Assembly (NCBI RefSeq): GCF_964275005.1
Contig: NC_092689.1
Span: 6,921,200 to 6,985,199 of the forward strand
Source: Diadema setosum
Taxonomy: Eukaryota; Echinodermata; Echinoidea; Diadematoida; Diadematidae
Length of the DNA stretch: 64,000 nucleotides
Direction: 5' to 3'
Below, piece by piece: positions 13,518 through 24,531 of this stretch; the stretch's first letter is position 1; each line of letters opens with the position of its first letter. The notes under the pieces were generated by a model, which ran no database searches, was not told the DNA's origin, and saw only the letters and a list, made by a program, of their open reading frames with translations. A program made the position numbers and the translations under genes.

Positions 13518-16500
13518 GACAATATGACGCCGGTTGTTGAGAAGAATTCTCGTGTCCGTCTTCGCTAGGATAAACCGGGCCTTTTTCCTTCACACCTCCG
13601 GTAGGCTCTCTTCAAGCCGCTAAGACTTGAACACCGCGGTGGTATGCTGCGGCCTTGAACGCGTGCAGGTGAAATTCCTGTCCCTGCTTGTGTGTTGTCC
13701 GACTTCCAACAAAAATAAGGATGGACTGTTGACCATTTTACTCTTTTTGCATCTGAAGAAAAATGACAAGACCAAAGTTATTATCGATTTTTGTTTGTTT
13801 TCAGTAAGCAATGTATGGCGATGATCAAATTAACATTTTAGGTAGCGCCCCCTGTCTATGCAGATCACGACAACGTAATTAGCGCTACCGATTAACCCTT
13901 TCTGTTCCAAGGTAGGGACAGTGTGTGCAACGACATGGGGCTCATCTTTGACAATTGGCACTCACAGCATGAAAAGGGTTAATGTGTCCGAGTGTTTCTA
14001 TTGTGTCTGTTTTGGATTTATTTGTTTTGAAACATAGTCTCATGTTTGCATAAAAGATGTCATTGTTTCTAAAGTCATAAAGATTTTCCGGTCATTCGTC
14101 AGTTCTTCATTTGTTCAAACTTTCGCACGGCAATGACTCTGGTGGTCTTTGATGCCTATTGACCAACTACTAAAATATACTAACCCCCATCCCACTATCA
14201 ATTAGGTATAATAAAACTGCAACATCGCAAATTGGAGGTACGGGACAAACATGCAAGCGGCGTTCATCGTCCGCTGTTTGAGTGCTCCCGGCGGCTTTAC
14301 CCGCCATTTCCTCGCAGATTATCGATAGCAGATTAACAGTGAAATTCCAGCCGTTCCTTGATCTAGCCGATCAGCGGGGAGTTAACACCGAGGGGGAGCT
14401 AACGGGCCCTCCACTCCGGTAAGTCCAGGACTTTACGGGCGCACCTGAGGGCTAAGGTATGAATTTTCTACTTTGAAGTTACGGAACGACATATTGCAAT
14501 CGCTTTTTAGGCCCTGTGCCCAATGACATAGGTGAGTTTCTTGTTGTTTTATCTCTTTTTTCGGTGGGAAAGGGGGCTCTCATAATGTCAACTTCACCTG
14601 TCTTAATGGCGCATCTTTGTCAGGCACAAACAGAGTCAAAGTAAGTAAATTTATCATTCTTTTGACGCAATGACGCAAAGGAAAGGGATTTGGAAACTTT
14701 TGAACAAAGTAATTATCATTTGTGAGTGTGTTTGGGCTTATGTTTCTCTTTCTTTCATTCTTGTCACAAAATTATCTTTTCGATCTATTATCTACCCATC
14801 TTATTATCTTAATCTATTACTCAAGTAAGCCTAGGTCGTTTGATATTTTTCACTACTGACGTTTTGGTTGTCGAGTGATTGATTGGTTACTAGTAGTCAC
14901 TCAACCTATTCATCCGGAATGATCCACACGAGTGGAAGAAAGCGGTAAGAGATATTCATGGGGAATGACCCAATCGTAACTGATAGCAGCATATGGGAAT
15001 CATAGAGCGGTTCGACCAATCAAAATGATTCGTTTACTTGCCTATCGATTCCTCTTTTATCGGCAAAACGGAATCCACCATTTCAATGACGTCCATGTAA
15101 TCACAGAGTAAAATCATTGACTTTAAAACTTATGAACAAAGTCTTTTCATTCCACACCATTAAGGTAGGTTGATGCATACTTACTCGGAGTTGGAGATGA
15201 TTATTTGTTTTTCTTTTGTTCCTGCGCTCTCATTGCAATAAATAGATACGAAGTGATCTAGGCGATGTGGCAAAAGACATGCACCTCATAGTGGCACTAT
15301 TTATTTTGAATAAGAATGTCCATTATATTCCCTGACAGTGACAAGCTGTCTGTGCTACAAACTTATCACAAAGCCATGTCTTCCAATATCCTGTCCTCTT
15401 TCCGCTTTCTGTCTGTGTTTAATTTCAAATTCTCTCGATATTCAATTAAATTTCACTGGAGATGTATATCATGGCTGTTTGGATATACTGTATCACCAAA
15501 AGATTTCTACACTTTTTAAGTTCAGAAAGAAATTCGGCATGCATTGAATTATCGAAATTATTTGTCAAGTGAAAATCAACAAATACAAAACTTTGCCACC
15601 ATATCTCATTTCATGAAAGTTTCAAAAACCTTTTCAAAACATTTAATTTTCAAGAAAAAAAAATGAAAGGAAATTGTATACGGTATTGATATCTGCAAGA
15701 ACTGTCGCACCAATTGACGGTATGATATCTCATCATATTTAGATGTTTCCTTAACTATACTTCCTAGACAATACTTTGTAAACAATGTCATGTTTGGTTT
15801 TTAGAGAACATGATGCAAAACATTAATCATAATTTGCAATACTAAGGAATCAAATGTGAGTCATAAAGATAGTACCACATTCTCTGGCTCCCTACGATTT
15901 TGAATTGAGAAGAAAGGGTGCACAATAAAAGCGATGACGGTTGTTGAATGACCATACAAGATTCTATTATAATCTATCATCGAGAATCAAATCATTACAT
16001 CTGAACTACAGGGAACTTTATTGTGATGTCACTAAAGTACAACAGTTTAAAAGAATAAAAAAGAATTTTACTAAAATTAAAACTTCCGTGACATCGAAAA
16101 TTCATTCTCTTGTTAGTAATAAATACAGGTCGGAAGAATGTGCATTTAAAGAATGAAGATTTGTAAAATTATTTTTAAAGCGCACCGTTGCCTTATTGTT
16201 GTCTGACAAAAGAAAAAAAAAACGGGAACGACCAGACAAATCACAACAATCATTTCTGTGTCCCGTCCGCTTGCACGTCAACCTGCTTCTCATCTGTTTT
16301 ACGATGTAATCTCTTGGCACAATCCAGCAATCTAGCAATCTAGCAATCTCAGCAAAAAAAGGAGGACTTTAGAAAAAAAAAAAACCGGAGATCGACGACG
16401 ACCTGGCATGCCTGGAGTGTCTGTACATCTGCAGACATACGGATCTTGACAACCTACCCATCCGTAATTTTATTACAAAAATAGAAGAAAAAAAAATATG

Positions 16501-16758
16501 AAATTAAGTCATATCTACAATTGTTTTAGCTGTCTTATTTCCACTGTAGCTACGATTGCTGTTGGGTTCTGAAAATATATTCCATGTTTTTAGACCTTGA
16601 AAAGCAGTGGGGTCTGGTTGCAGTTTGTTGAACCTTAAAGGTTCCTTACATCATCTTATGAAGCCACCTACGTTTTTTACTCCCATGCCCGAAAGCCTGC
16701 CCTCGCTTGGTCTCCAGTTCCTTCAAGTTCTGATGATCCCCTTTAAGAGTCGGGGATC

Positions 16759-17119
16759 ACCTGTACTTTTCTCTGGAAGTCGAACATGAAGATCATAATC
16801 CCCCGGTTCATCTGAGTACTTGAAAGTGCTCTGGGTAGGGTCGAGATAAACAAACAGCTCGCCCGGGTAACACCTTGATGGTATAGCGTTGCATCCTCGA
16901 CAGCGGTCAACGGCAATGCTGGTCGGCGGGGCCGAAAAAGTGTCCGACAAAGGATATTCAACATGAATGTCACTATTACTTGTATTTGATGAAGATATAA
17001 TTGTTTGCTTTGCTGCCATGGGAAGAGTTATGTAAGCAACTTTTTGACGAGCAATTTCTACTGACTGCCTGCAGCGGTGACACGGGAAATGATTCTCTAG
17101 TGTTTCAACCGTAACCGTC
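16759..17119 (-). other. orphan exon-like open frame, function unknown
   Basis: An open frame of about 120 codons on the minus strand (it runs to a stop near 16723), bounded by a pyrimidine-rich acceptor (cattt...cccttattttgag) at 17120 and a donor AGTACAG|GTGATC near 16759. The peptide includes HFPCHRCRQSVEIARQKVAY and VDRCRGCNAIPSRCYPGELF, with two C-x-x-C pairs. I do not recognise it. Its entry phase does not follow directly from the MyoD-family exon (phase 0), so it is not an obvious next exon of that gene. Could be a transposon relic or a lone exon. Confidence 0.3.
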
Positions 17120-17696
17120 ACTCAAAATAAGGGAAATGAGAGGTCTGCTAATTTTAGGCTTTGGTAATCTTTGGTATTAAAATGTAAATGAATCAATTCC
17201 TCTAATCCAAAGTACTTGAATGTCTTGGCGCAGATGATCAAACGTGTTAAATCTAATCAGTAGTCTAGTAACATGTTTGCAATCATTGCGCTGGAATGCA
17301 AGATACACGTCATTCAACATTGACGCTCTATATGGTTATCATAATTATTCTAGGTAATATTGCTATCAAGGTTCATGAGTAAGCACCCCGTGCTTTGAAT
17401 AGAATGAATAGAAGTGATTAATTACACTATTAATAATGCACATTAAATACACCTATATAAGTGATGCATTTTTAATACACATGGTGGTCTAGACTCACTA
17501 AAAAACTATGGGACAGATTCTCGAGCGACGGACGGGAAATGCCACCGCGTACGAAAGCATGGCGGTAATATCATTCATATTTCAGTAATGGGGAGTGTTA
17601 TCTCATCGTCTGTGCCGTGAGTCTGTAGAGAGCGAGCGGTACAGAGGTTCACTACCTAGGGTTGCAGACCATGGGGATGCAGGGTTTATGGGGTGG

Positions 17697-17731
17697 GTGG
17701 GGGGGGGGGGTTGGGGAGGGGGTGGGGAGAT
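17697..17731 (+). repeat. G-rich tract, quadruplex-prone
   Basis: Several runs of three or more G in 35 bases (GGGTGGG, G12, GGGGAGGGGGTGGGG). Confidence 0.8.
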
Positions 17732-18457
17732 ATCGCTTGCTATGGTATTACATATCTTTCACCCAACAAATTCCAACTATTCGAAGAAAACATCATCCGA
17801 ACTGGTCACAGGTATCGGGTGCGTGAGTTTGACACCTGTCTGTCCAGTTGACTTTAGTCCAAGTTCTCATCTGTCACTCTTCTCAACAGTCAGGCGTTCT
17901 TTCTGCATCTCTGCCTCTCGCACCTCCTCTCCACCACGTCACTCAAACGTCACTCAGGACTAATACGATGTACTGATCAGTGCTGCCAGTAACCATGGTA
18001 ACTGACCTTGTCCGTCCCTATTATGTGGTCATCATCCACACATGCTTGTTACGTTGCAGCGTTGGAAATATATCCATTGTAATCGCATTGCTTCAAGTAA
18101 CTCAGTTTGCATTCTGCCTATGTTGCCTGTTACAAGCACACTTCTGATACTGACTGATATGTAATGTTCAACTCAAAAGAAGAGAGAGAAAAATATGGCA
18201 TCTTTCCACTTAAAATTTACACCACCCGTTTCTTCGAGCAATCACAATCATAATATGACTAGTGTTAAATTTAGAGTTCTCCTTTCGGGATTAAATCAAG
18301 GTATCAGAATCGGATACAAAGTTGTTGTTTTTTTTTCAGTTTCATATACTTTAAAATAGAATACAACAGTGATATCTGCAGCAAGCATAATATACGCCTA
18401 TGCAAATTAGATGAGAATGATGACATCATGGACTCATAATTCTCCAGTCGCCCCAAC

Positions 18458-18841
18458 TTAAAGGGATCGTATAGTTTTGGTTGAGACCTAATTTAAGGTT
18501 TCTAACATTTTTGGTGAGATAATGAAAAACTTCTTATGAAATGTGAAAGAGCATGTAATGCTATGAGGAATTCAACGTTTATTTGATGAAAATTGGTTTT
18601 GAAATGGCCGAGATGTCAAAAAAAGAGCGATTCTAATAAAGTGTGGGACCCACACTTTGATCATCGCTTTGTTTTACTTTGTTTTTGTATGTTTAAGTCA
18701 TTCCAAACCCGATTTTCATCAAATAAACTTGGAATTCCTCTTTAAATGGTATGCTCTGTATATCATAAGTGTTTCCTTGGTATCTCGCAAAAAGTTAAAA
18801 GCCCAATTCTCATCTCCACCAATACTGTACCATCCCTTTAA
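18458..18841. mobile_element. family F foldback element, copy F2
   Basis: Near-canonical copy: TTAAAGGGATCGTATAGTTT at the left, its inverted relative ending ACCATCCCTTTAA at the right, centre GTGTGGGACCCACAC. Arms of about 185 bp. TTAA at both ends suggests a TTAA target site. Confidence 0.85.
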
Positions 18842-18851
18842 TCTTTGCACT

Positions 18852-18883
18852 CCCCCCCCCCTTTTTTTTGGGGGGGGGGGGGT
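18852..18883. repeat. C-run / T8 / G-run homopolymer hairpin
   Basis: About ten C, eight T, then about thirteen G: a perfect homopolymer stem with a T loop, 10 bases beyond family F copy F2. Confidence 0.85.
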
Positions 18884-20190
18884 TAGGTATGACATGAAAA
18901 GAACAACATGTATCGTTTAGTTGTATCGCAGTGGCTAGCAGTGATTTTTCGGGAAGTGTCAATTTAATAACCAAAATTATATCTGATGATCTATCATCCC
19001 AGTTTACATCATTTTCCCGGCGACTTATCATTAACTTTGTGAAATACGTCTTAATAATGGCAATTGTAATCATTTGATTGCTAGCCTACAGTGAAACACA
19101 AGTGACAGGGTAGTTGGTCCACGGCTTAGTATGGACTACCGCGCAAGTAGAAGTGAATACTTGAAAGAAATCTTGTCATTTGCCCCCTATTAGTAGCACT
19201 CACAAAGTGGTTATTGTGCAACTTGTTGGCTTTGCTAACTACTCTTAGAAATTATCAATGACCGTTATTTCACGAACTTGACTAATTCTCACATTGTTAT
19301 GGTTCTATAAGATGTATTTGAGTTGAGAAGATTGTGGTAATGAAAATTAACCAAACAACGCTTCAGCCCCACTGAAAATAATAATATTAATTTGTACATA
19401 ACTATCAGAACTATCAATCGCTGGTGCCACCGGTGATGGCCGTGATAATTACAGATAAAGATAATGGCAGCTATACAATTGGCATATCCGTGTTAATAAC
19501 AATGAAACAATATTAGTCGTGACGACAGTAAAAGTTTTGATACAGGCATTGATGAAAAGTTGCAACTAATTATGATAACAACGTGCTCGATCTAACTGAC
19601 TTGAGTCGTAAGTGAAAGGTATTGGTTTCACTTGCAGTGACTACCATAATGCCATCTTGTTGCGTTTTCGTCCAATATCCATCAGCAATCATTGAAAGAT
19701 GAGTAGAGTGTTATAGCAATTATCATATCATGTCCATTATCCTCGATTCCCCTACTTCCTCGAAATTCTCAATCTCTCTGTTTCTCTTCACAAATACGAT
19801 ACATTATTATCAATTCCTTTGAGTTTAACATTATTTGATGAATAACCTGTGAACATAATGACTTCTATTGACCTCAGATTTTGGTACACTACAATAAGGC
19901 AGGAGCACAGAAATGGACCTGGCTTGCCTTTTGCACACGTAGTGTATTCCACTCTCTCCTCATACAATGACATCCGCTGAAAGTTAGTAGACAAGCACCT
20001 TGCTGAACTTCACTCTCAAATGTCAACAAAGTTATGTGATACTTGTCTTCATATGTAAGGAGTAACTCAATGTCTGCTATTTGCATCACAGCAGCTGTAT
20101 AGATATGAGAACAAATTCATTGAATAACTTTCGATTATAGACACCGCAGAAACAGTGTGAAAGTTGTGCAAGCGCCTCCCCGTGCCTTAC

Positions 20191-20757
20191 CTCGTCACAC
20201 ATGTCGATATCCCGACAATCGAGGCCGCCGTACGAGCTGAGATAGGCCTCCTGATCGTCGGCCTCATGCAGCATGAGCTGGAGTCTTTCGATGTACTGAA
20301 TAGCGTTCCTCAATATTGTCACTTTGGGCATCCGCTGCTCCGGGTTCGAGCACGTTCGCTGCTTCAGCACTTCGAAGGCGGCATTGACTTTACATAGTCT
20401 CCGCCTCTCCCTCTGCGTGGCAGCGCGCCGCTTGTCGACGAGGCTCGACTTCTTCTTCTTCTTGCACGCCGAGCAGGCCCAGAGCAGGCAGCGGCGCTCA
20501 CCGTGCTCTGCTCCCGACACGGGGGCGAGGACGTGCGAGTGACGGTGGCGGTGATGGTGGTGGTGAGGGTGGTGGTGGTAGCCGTTCTCCAAACCTGCGT
20601 TGCCGTTGTTTGTCGCCAGCATCATGGCGTCGGATCGCTCGATGTCGTGCTCGCCGCGATTGTGATACTGCAGAGCAGTATAAGTGCAGGAGTGTCCATT
20701 AGAGTCCCCTAATGACAGCGAATACCCATCTGTAGACAACTCGCCGTATGGATACAT
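20191..20757 (-). CDS. MYOD: MyoD-family myogenic bHLH transcription factor, main coding exon
   Basis: Nuclear E-box-binding muscle determination factor (MRF family), 189 codons from the first in-frame ATG (G at -3) to donor GACGAG|GTAAGG. Domains: His-rich run 61-75 (11 His of 15 residues); Cys/His box with C90-L-L-W-A-C95-S-A-C98-K, the conserved CLLWACxxC motif before the bHLH; basic region [14 protein letters not shown] (110-123) with the myogenic Ala113-Thr114 and Lys123 and DNA-contacting Glu117; helix 1 to about 134; loop with SNPEQRMPK; helix 2 [16 protein letters not shown]. One exon ending soon after the bHLH is the vertebrate MRF arrangement. The C-terminal exons were not located, and vertebrate-like helix III is not seen. 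Gln115 replaces the usual Met. The frame is open 21 codons upstream without an ATG. MyoD1 or MyoD2 paralogue not decided. Confidence 0.9.
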
Positions 20758-20939
20758 CACTTCGCTGCCAAACCTCTCTGTGTGTGACACAAGGTCTGGC
20801 TCCAATATCAAGAAGTCATATCACCTGTATTGCCGTCAGTGATAGTTTTCTTGAAGACCTATTCAACTGAGCGACTAGTCTCATCAGCGTGTACAAACAC
20901 TTGGAATTTCGGAAGTTCGTTTGTCCTCCCCTCGTTCAT
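20758..20939 (-). other. 5' UTR part of the MyoD-family exon, with upstream ORFs
   Basis: A good 3' splice site (tttctttggtttttattccag) ends at 20940, so the exon probably starts at 20939. The 182-base leader holds a 26-codon upstream ORF starting at the first exon base (ATGAACGAG...TAG) and a second one of three codons (ATGACTTCTTGA) that nearly abuts the coding region. Both are out of frame with the main ATG and could lower translation. Splice use is inferred. Confidence 0.5.
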
Positions 20940-21325
20940 CTGGAATAAAAACCAAAGAAAATGAACGTAAATGTTTAGACTGATTCACAAAGTTGAACGT
21001 AGACATCATCTATGAATACAATTACTCACTGTATGACTGTCTCATTCCACGAGAACATACTTCATTTTGTGGCAGCAGACAGACTGATAAACAGACAGGA
21101 AACGGTCATGCATACAGACATGTACCGTGTCAAACATAATAATCACTATATGAGCATAAGACGATAGCAGTAAACCATGCAATTGTTTTGATTTCATGAA
21201 AGTGTTTGTATACAGTATAATCTCAACTTTTAAGATATCAAGTAAAATAAGAAGCAATTACCATTTTAGAAAAGAAGAGCATTCTTGGTTTGAATATAGG
21301 CCAAATTCCCTTCAGCATACACAAA

Positions 21326-21328
<3 letters not shown>

Positions 21329-21380
<52 letters not shown>
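21329..21380. repeat. (AT)26 microsatellite
   Basis: Uninterrupted alternation of A and T, 0.6 kb upstream of the MyoD-family exon, inside its predicted 5' intron. Confidence 0.95.
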
Positions 21381-21382
<2 letters not shown>

Positions 21383-22503
21383 GGTCATAATTCTATGCAT
21401 AGGCACCTATATGATGGAATTTTTTAGTGAATAAAACAACTGGTTATGGCGGAAGCGACTATAATACATTCTCCCAGCCAAAACAGCTACCTTGTACACG
21501 GGTATTCACGGGGAACCCATGTTTTTGGAACGACATTTTGCATGTTTATCGTTAAATATACCGGTACACAATCACTTAAATTATGGAAAATAGATTTTCG
21601 TATGTCTCACTCTCAATGGCTGTCAATGCACGCATTTCCAAAAGAGTTCCTTCCTCAGAGTAGGGCCTACAATGTTGTATACTAGTAATGCAAGTGTCAT
21701 TTTTGTCTGAAACTGGCTCAAACCAGCATGAATGCAAACATCAAAACTTCAAGATGAAAAAAATAAGTCCTGACTGTTGTGACAGCGTTACAATACCAAA
21801 CCGTGGGCATTTCAGTGTATTTACCTTCCACGTATTTCGAATCACATATTTGTTCTGTTTGGTGATTGAGCCCCAAATTCCCTTCAGCATATTGCACCCA
21901 TTACAAAACAAGGGATTAATCATACGTAATAGAAGTCCACGACATCGCGAAATATGCCCGAGGATGATAACCTTCATTTACCATCTCTAGAGACCGCTGT
22001 TGTGTGCATCCAAAATATTGAGGGTTCAGCGAAAAAATGCTGGTTCAACAGAACTTCAGTTGGCATAATCAAATTTGAGACGGTCATGACTTCTGGTGAG
22101 AAACTCGGAACTATAATGTTTTACTAGCCCCTGAGGTATTGCTAAATGTAGCCATTTAGGCGATTTTCAAAACCATTCAGGCGCTCAGCAAAAATTTGCA
22201 GCGACCTCGTCGTTGGCAATGTCAGTAAAGGCAGTACAGTATATTGCTGAAACAAATTTAAGGTTACATTTATTTCATTGCCATCTCCAACCCCCACCCC
22301 AAAAATGTGTTTACAAAGTTTGTAATTCCATTTCATTTTTTGCTTGAAATTGATTCCAGATTAATTCAAAGATGATAGATAACTACAGGAAGACTAGGAA
22401 GCATAATATAAATTGTTAGACGTGCATTAATTCTAAATCACTTTAATATTTTTTTTTTTTTTTGATGAAGAAAAAGGTAGTTTTCAAATTTATCGTAGAA
22501 GCT

Positions 22504-22905
22504 TTAAAGGGATGGTAGGCTATAGTTTTGGCTGAGATGGGGATTCTGTTTTTCAATTCTTGCGAAATAAAAAAAAAATCAGAAAGCACTTACATGAAAT
22601 ATTAATGAATATTAATGAATTAATAAAAAAAAATCTGTTTTTGATATGATTGAGATATCCGTAACAAAGTAAAACAAAATGGTCCTAATAAAAAGGTGGG
22701 TCCCACCTTTTATTACGACTTCATTGCTTGTTTCAAGTTGTGGATATTTCAGCAATTTCAAAACTATTTTTTTTTAATCAAATAAACTTTGAATTCTTTT
22801 GAGAATTATACGCTCTTTAATAATTCGTATAATTGGTTTCTAATTATCTCGTAAAAGTTTACATCGGAATCTCCATCTCAAACAAAACTATACCCATCCC
22901 TTTAA
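22504..22905. mobile_element. family F foldback element, copy F3
   Basis: TTAAAGGGATGGTAGGCTATAG at the left, CCCATCCCTTTAA at the right, centre AAGGTGGGTCCCACCTT. Its right TTAA is shared with the adjoining family E element. Confidence 0.85.
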
Positions 22906-23269
22906 AGGCATAATTCACCATTTGCAGATGAAGCAAAAACCCTGCAGTAGATAGTGCTTTAAAATAATTGTAAATTGTGAGTTAGGGATAGATACAACCA
23001 CTGTAAAAATTTCAATCGGTAAAATCGATGTTAAGTATTGTTAAATAAACAAAATGTGAACAATAGTTAAAATAAAAATGCCTTCAGACTAAACCATCTA
23101 CAGTTACGGTTTATCGAGAAAAATATAGATATCTCCTCATATTTTACGCTTTATCGCGAAACTTTTATATGATACGATGTTTTGTGGTACAACAGACCTA
23201 CACATATGCATTAAATATCATATCTTGATTTTTAAAATCACTGTTCCCAAAGGTAAACAGGACCTTTAA
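22902..23269 (+). mobile_element. family E interspersed element, copy E1
   Basis: Begins TTAAAGGCATAATTCACC and ends CAGGACCTTTAA. Most of its length matches, in reverse, the element at 41948-42307. No ORF. The internal sequence is AT-rich and not a simple palindrome, unlike family F. Confidence 0.75.
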
Positions 23270-23903
23270 GGCTACTAGGTGATACGACAAGAGAGAAGAA
23301 ATCCTGGCATAACGTTGCCTCATTCCCACTGACTATCGGTTTGACTGCTCTGTCCTTCAAATCCGACTGAATAAAACGCGGCAACTGACCATTTCCGGCC
23401 GTTGTATCACATAAACGAGGGAGAAAAATGTTCAGAATTATTTCCGTCCTCGTTAACTGGAATCGTGGAACGATGGTTTCCAGGGTCACTAAATGGCCGT
23501 CGACTATATAGGCTTTGATTTACGTTCCAATCTGACCCATGTCCTCATTCAGAAAAAAAAAAAAGGATACAAAAAATAATAGAAAAAGCAACATCATGGA
23601 ACGCTCTCTGTACGACAGTAGCTGATCTCGTATAATCTCCATGCTAATAGAAATTGTAAGCGTTCATCAGTTCGTCGAATTAGGAGTGTATCAAAATGAT
23701 ACTGCCTCCCCCCCCCCCCCCCGAAGTTCATGTAATATAGTATGTCCTTTTGGTACAAAAATAGATCATTACATCACCCGACTCGATAGTTAATTGGTAA
23801 TACTGTCACATATCTTGTTTACATTAACACACTGGGTTTTTTTTCCCCAAAGCGCTTAGACCATAGATTATACTAATCATTCAGTACAGCAACCGAAAAA
23901 CAA

Positions 23904-23933
23904 CAAACAAACAAACAAACAAACAAACAAACA
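23904..23933 (+). repeat. (CAAA)n microsatellite
   Basis: Seven CAAA-type units. Confidence 0.9.
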
Positions 23934-24029
23934 GCTTTCAAACATCTCGACATTTCCCAGGGTGAAAACAAGAAGTAGTTCTGTAAAGAAAAGGTGAATG
24001 TGATGAAGATGATGGTGATAACATTGTTT

Positions 24030-24260
24030 GTTTGTTCATATTCCATATGAGAAGATGGCTGGATAGCCCATATTCAGCTATACTAAGCTGGTCTTCCATG
24101 GGGTCCAGTTGGATGTGAGGCAGGACCACCTCACCGGGTTAAACACCCTGCTCTTAGCGATGAATAAATGAAGTGGATCTTTTACGTGCATGAGTTGTGA
24201 CTGTCTCACACACGGGACCTCCATTTTATGTCCTATCTGAGGTTACTGAATAATCAAGGT
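24030..24260. repeat. probable interspersed repeat
   Basis: CACCTCACCGGGTTAAACAC, CTGCTCTTAGCGATGAATAA, GTGGATCTTTTACGTGCATG and CACACACGGGACCTCCATTT read like a dispersed repeat family common in marine invertebrate genomes. Only one copy in this window, so this is recognition, not proof. Confidence 0.4.
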
Positions 24261-24496
24261 TATCATCTTCATCATACTAATCTTTTCTCAGGAGAAGAAT
24301 GTCCTGATGGTAGTCGCAGTTACATTCATGGGAATGGCACATATAAGAATACGAGCGACATTATTCATTCTTGCCGTGATTTATGATACGTCGAAAGGAA
24401 TGCTTTGTTTAATTGTAAAAAAAAAAAAAAAAAAAAAGATGGGCTGCATTGACTCGATTGTATATGCAAATGGCATATTCTACATTATACTTTTGT

Positions 24497-24531
24497 TGTA
24501 TATGAAATGAAATGAAATGAAAATGAAATGA
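24497..24531 (+). repeat. (TGAAA)n retroposon-like 3' tail
   Basis: TTGTATATGAAATGAAATGA and repeats, following an A19 run and about 80 bases of AT-rich sequence. Similar tails at 27204-27235 (same strand) and 30218-30240 (opposite strand). Typical of LINE or SINE ends. Confidence 0.45.

Larger units (their letters stand above)
9637..16758. other. intergenic, R1 aside
   Basis: Apart from R1 and the polypyrimidine tract, two CpG-richer blocks stand out: 11200-11470 and 14220-14460 (with CCG|GTAAGT on the plus strand). No conserved protein read. A minus-strand block at 12338-12411 has a good acceptor (tttctttctttcag) and donor GAAGAG|GTGGGC but encodes nothing I recognise. Confidence 0.45.
17120..20190. 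other. sequence downstream of the MyoD-family exon
   Basis: Should contain later exons of the MyoD-family gene or its intron. I searched the minus strand for the helix III pattern (LDCLSxIV) and found none. Holds F2, the G-rich tract and the C/T/G hairpin. Confidence 0.4.

Noticed and set aside
20164..20712. Plus-strand frames opposite the MyoD-family exon
   Set aside because: Antisense shadows of a GC-rich coding exon; the bHLH on the minus strand explains the region.
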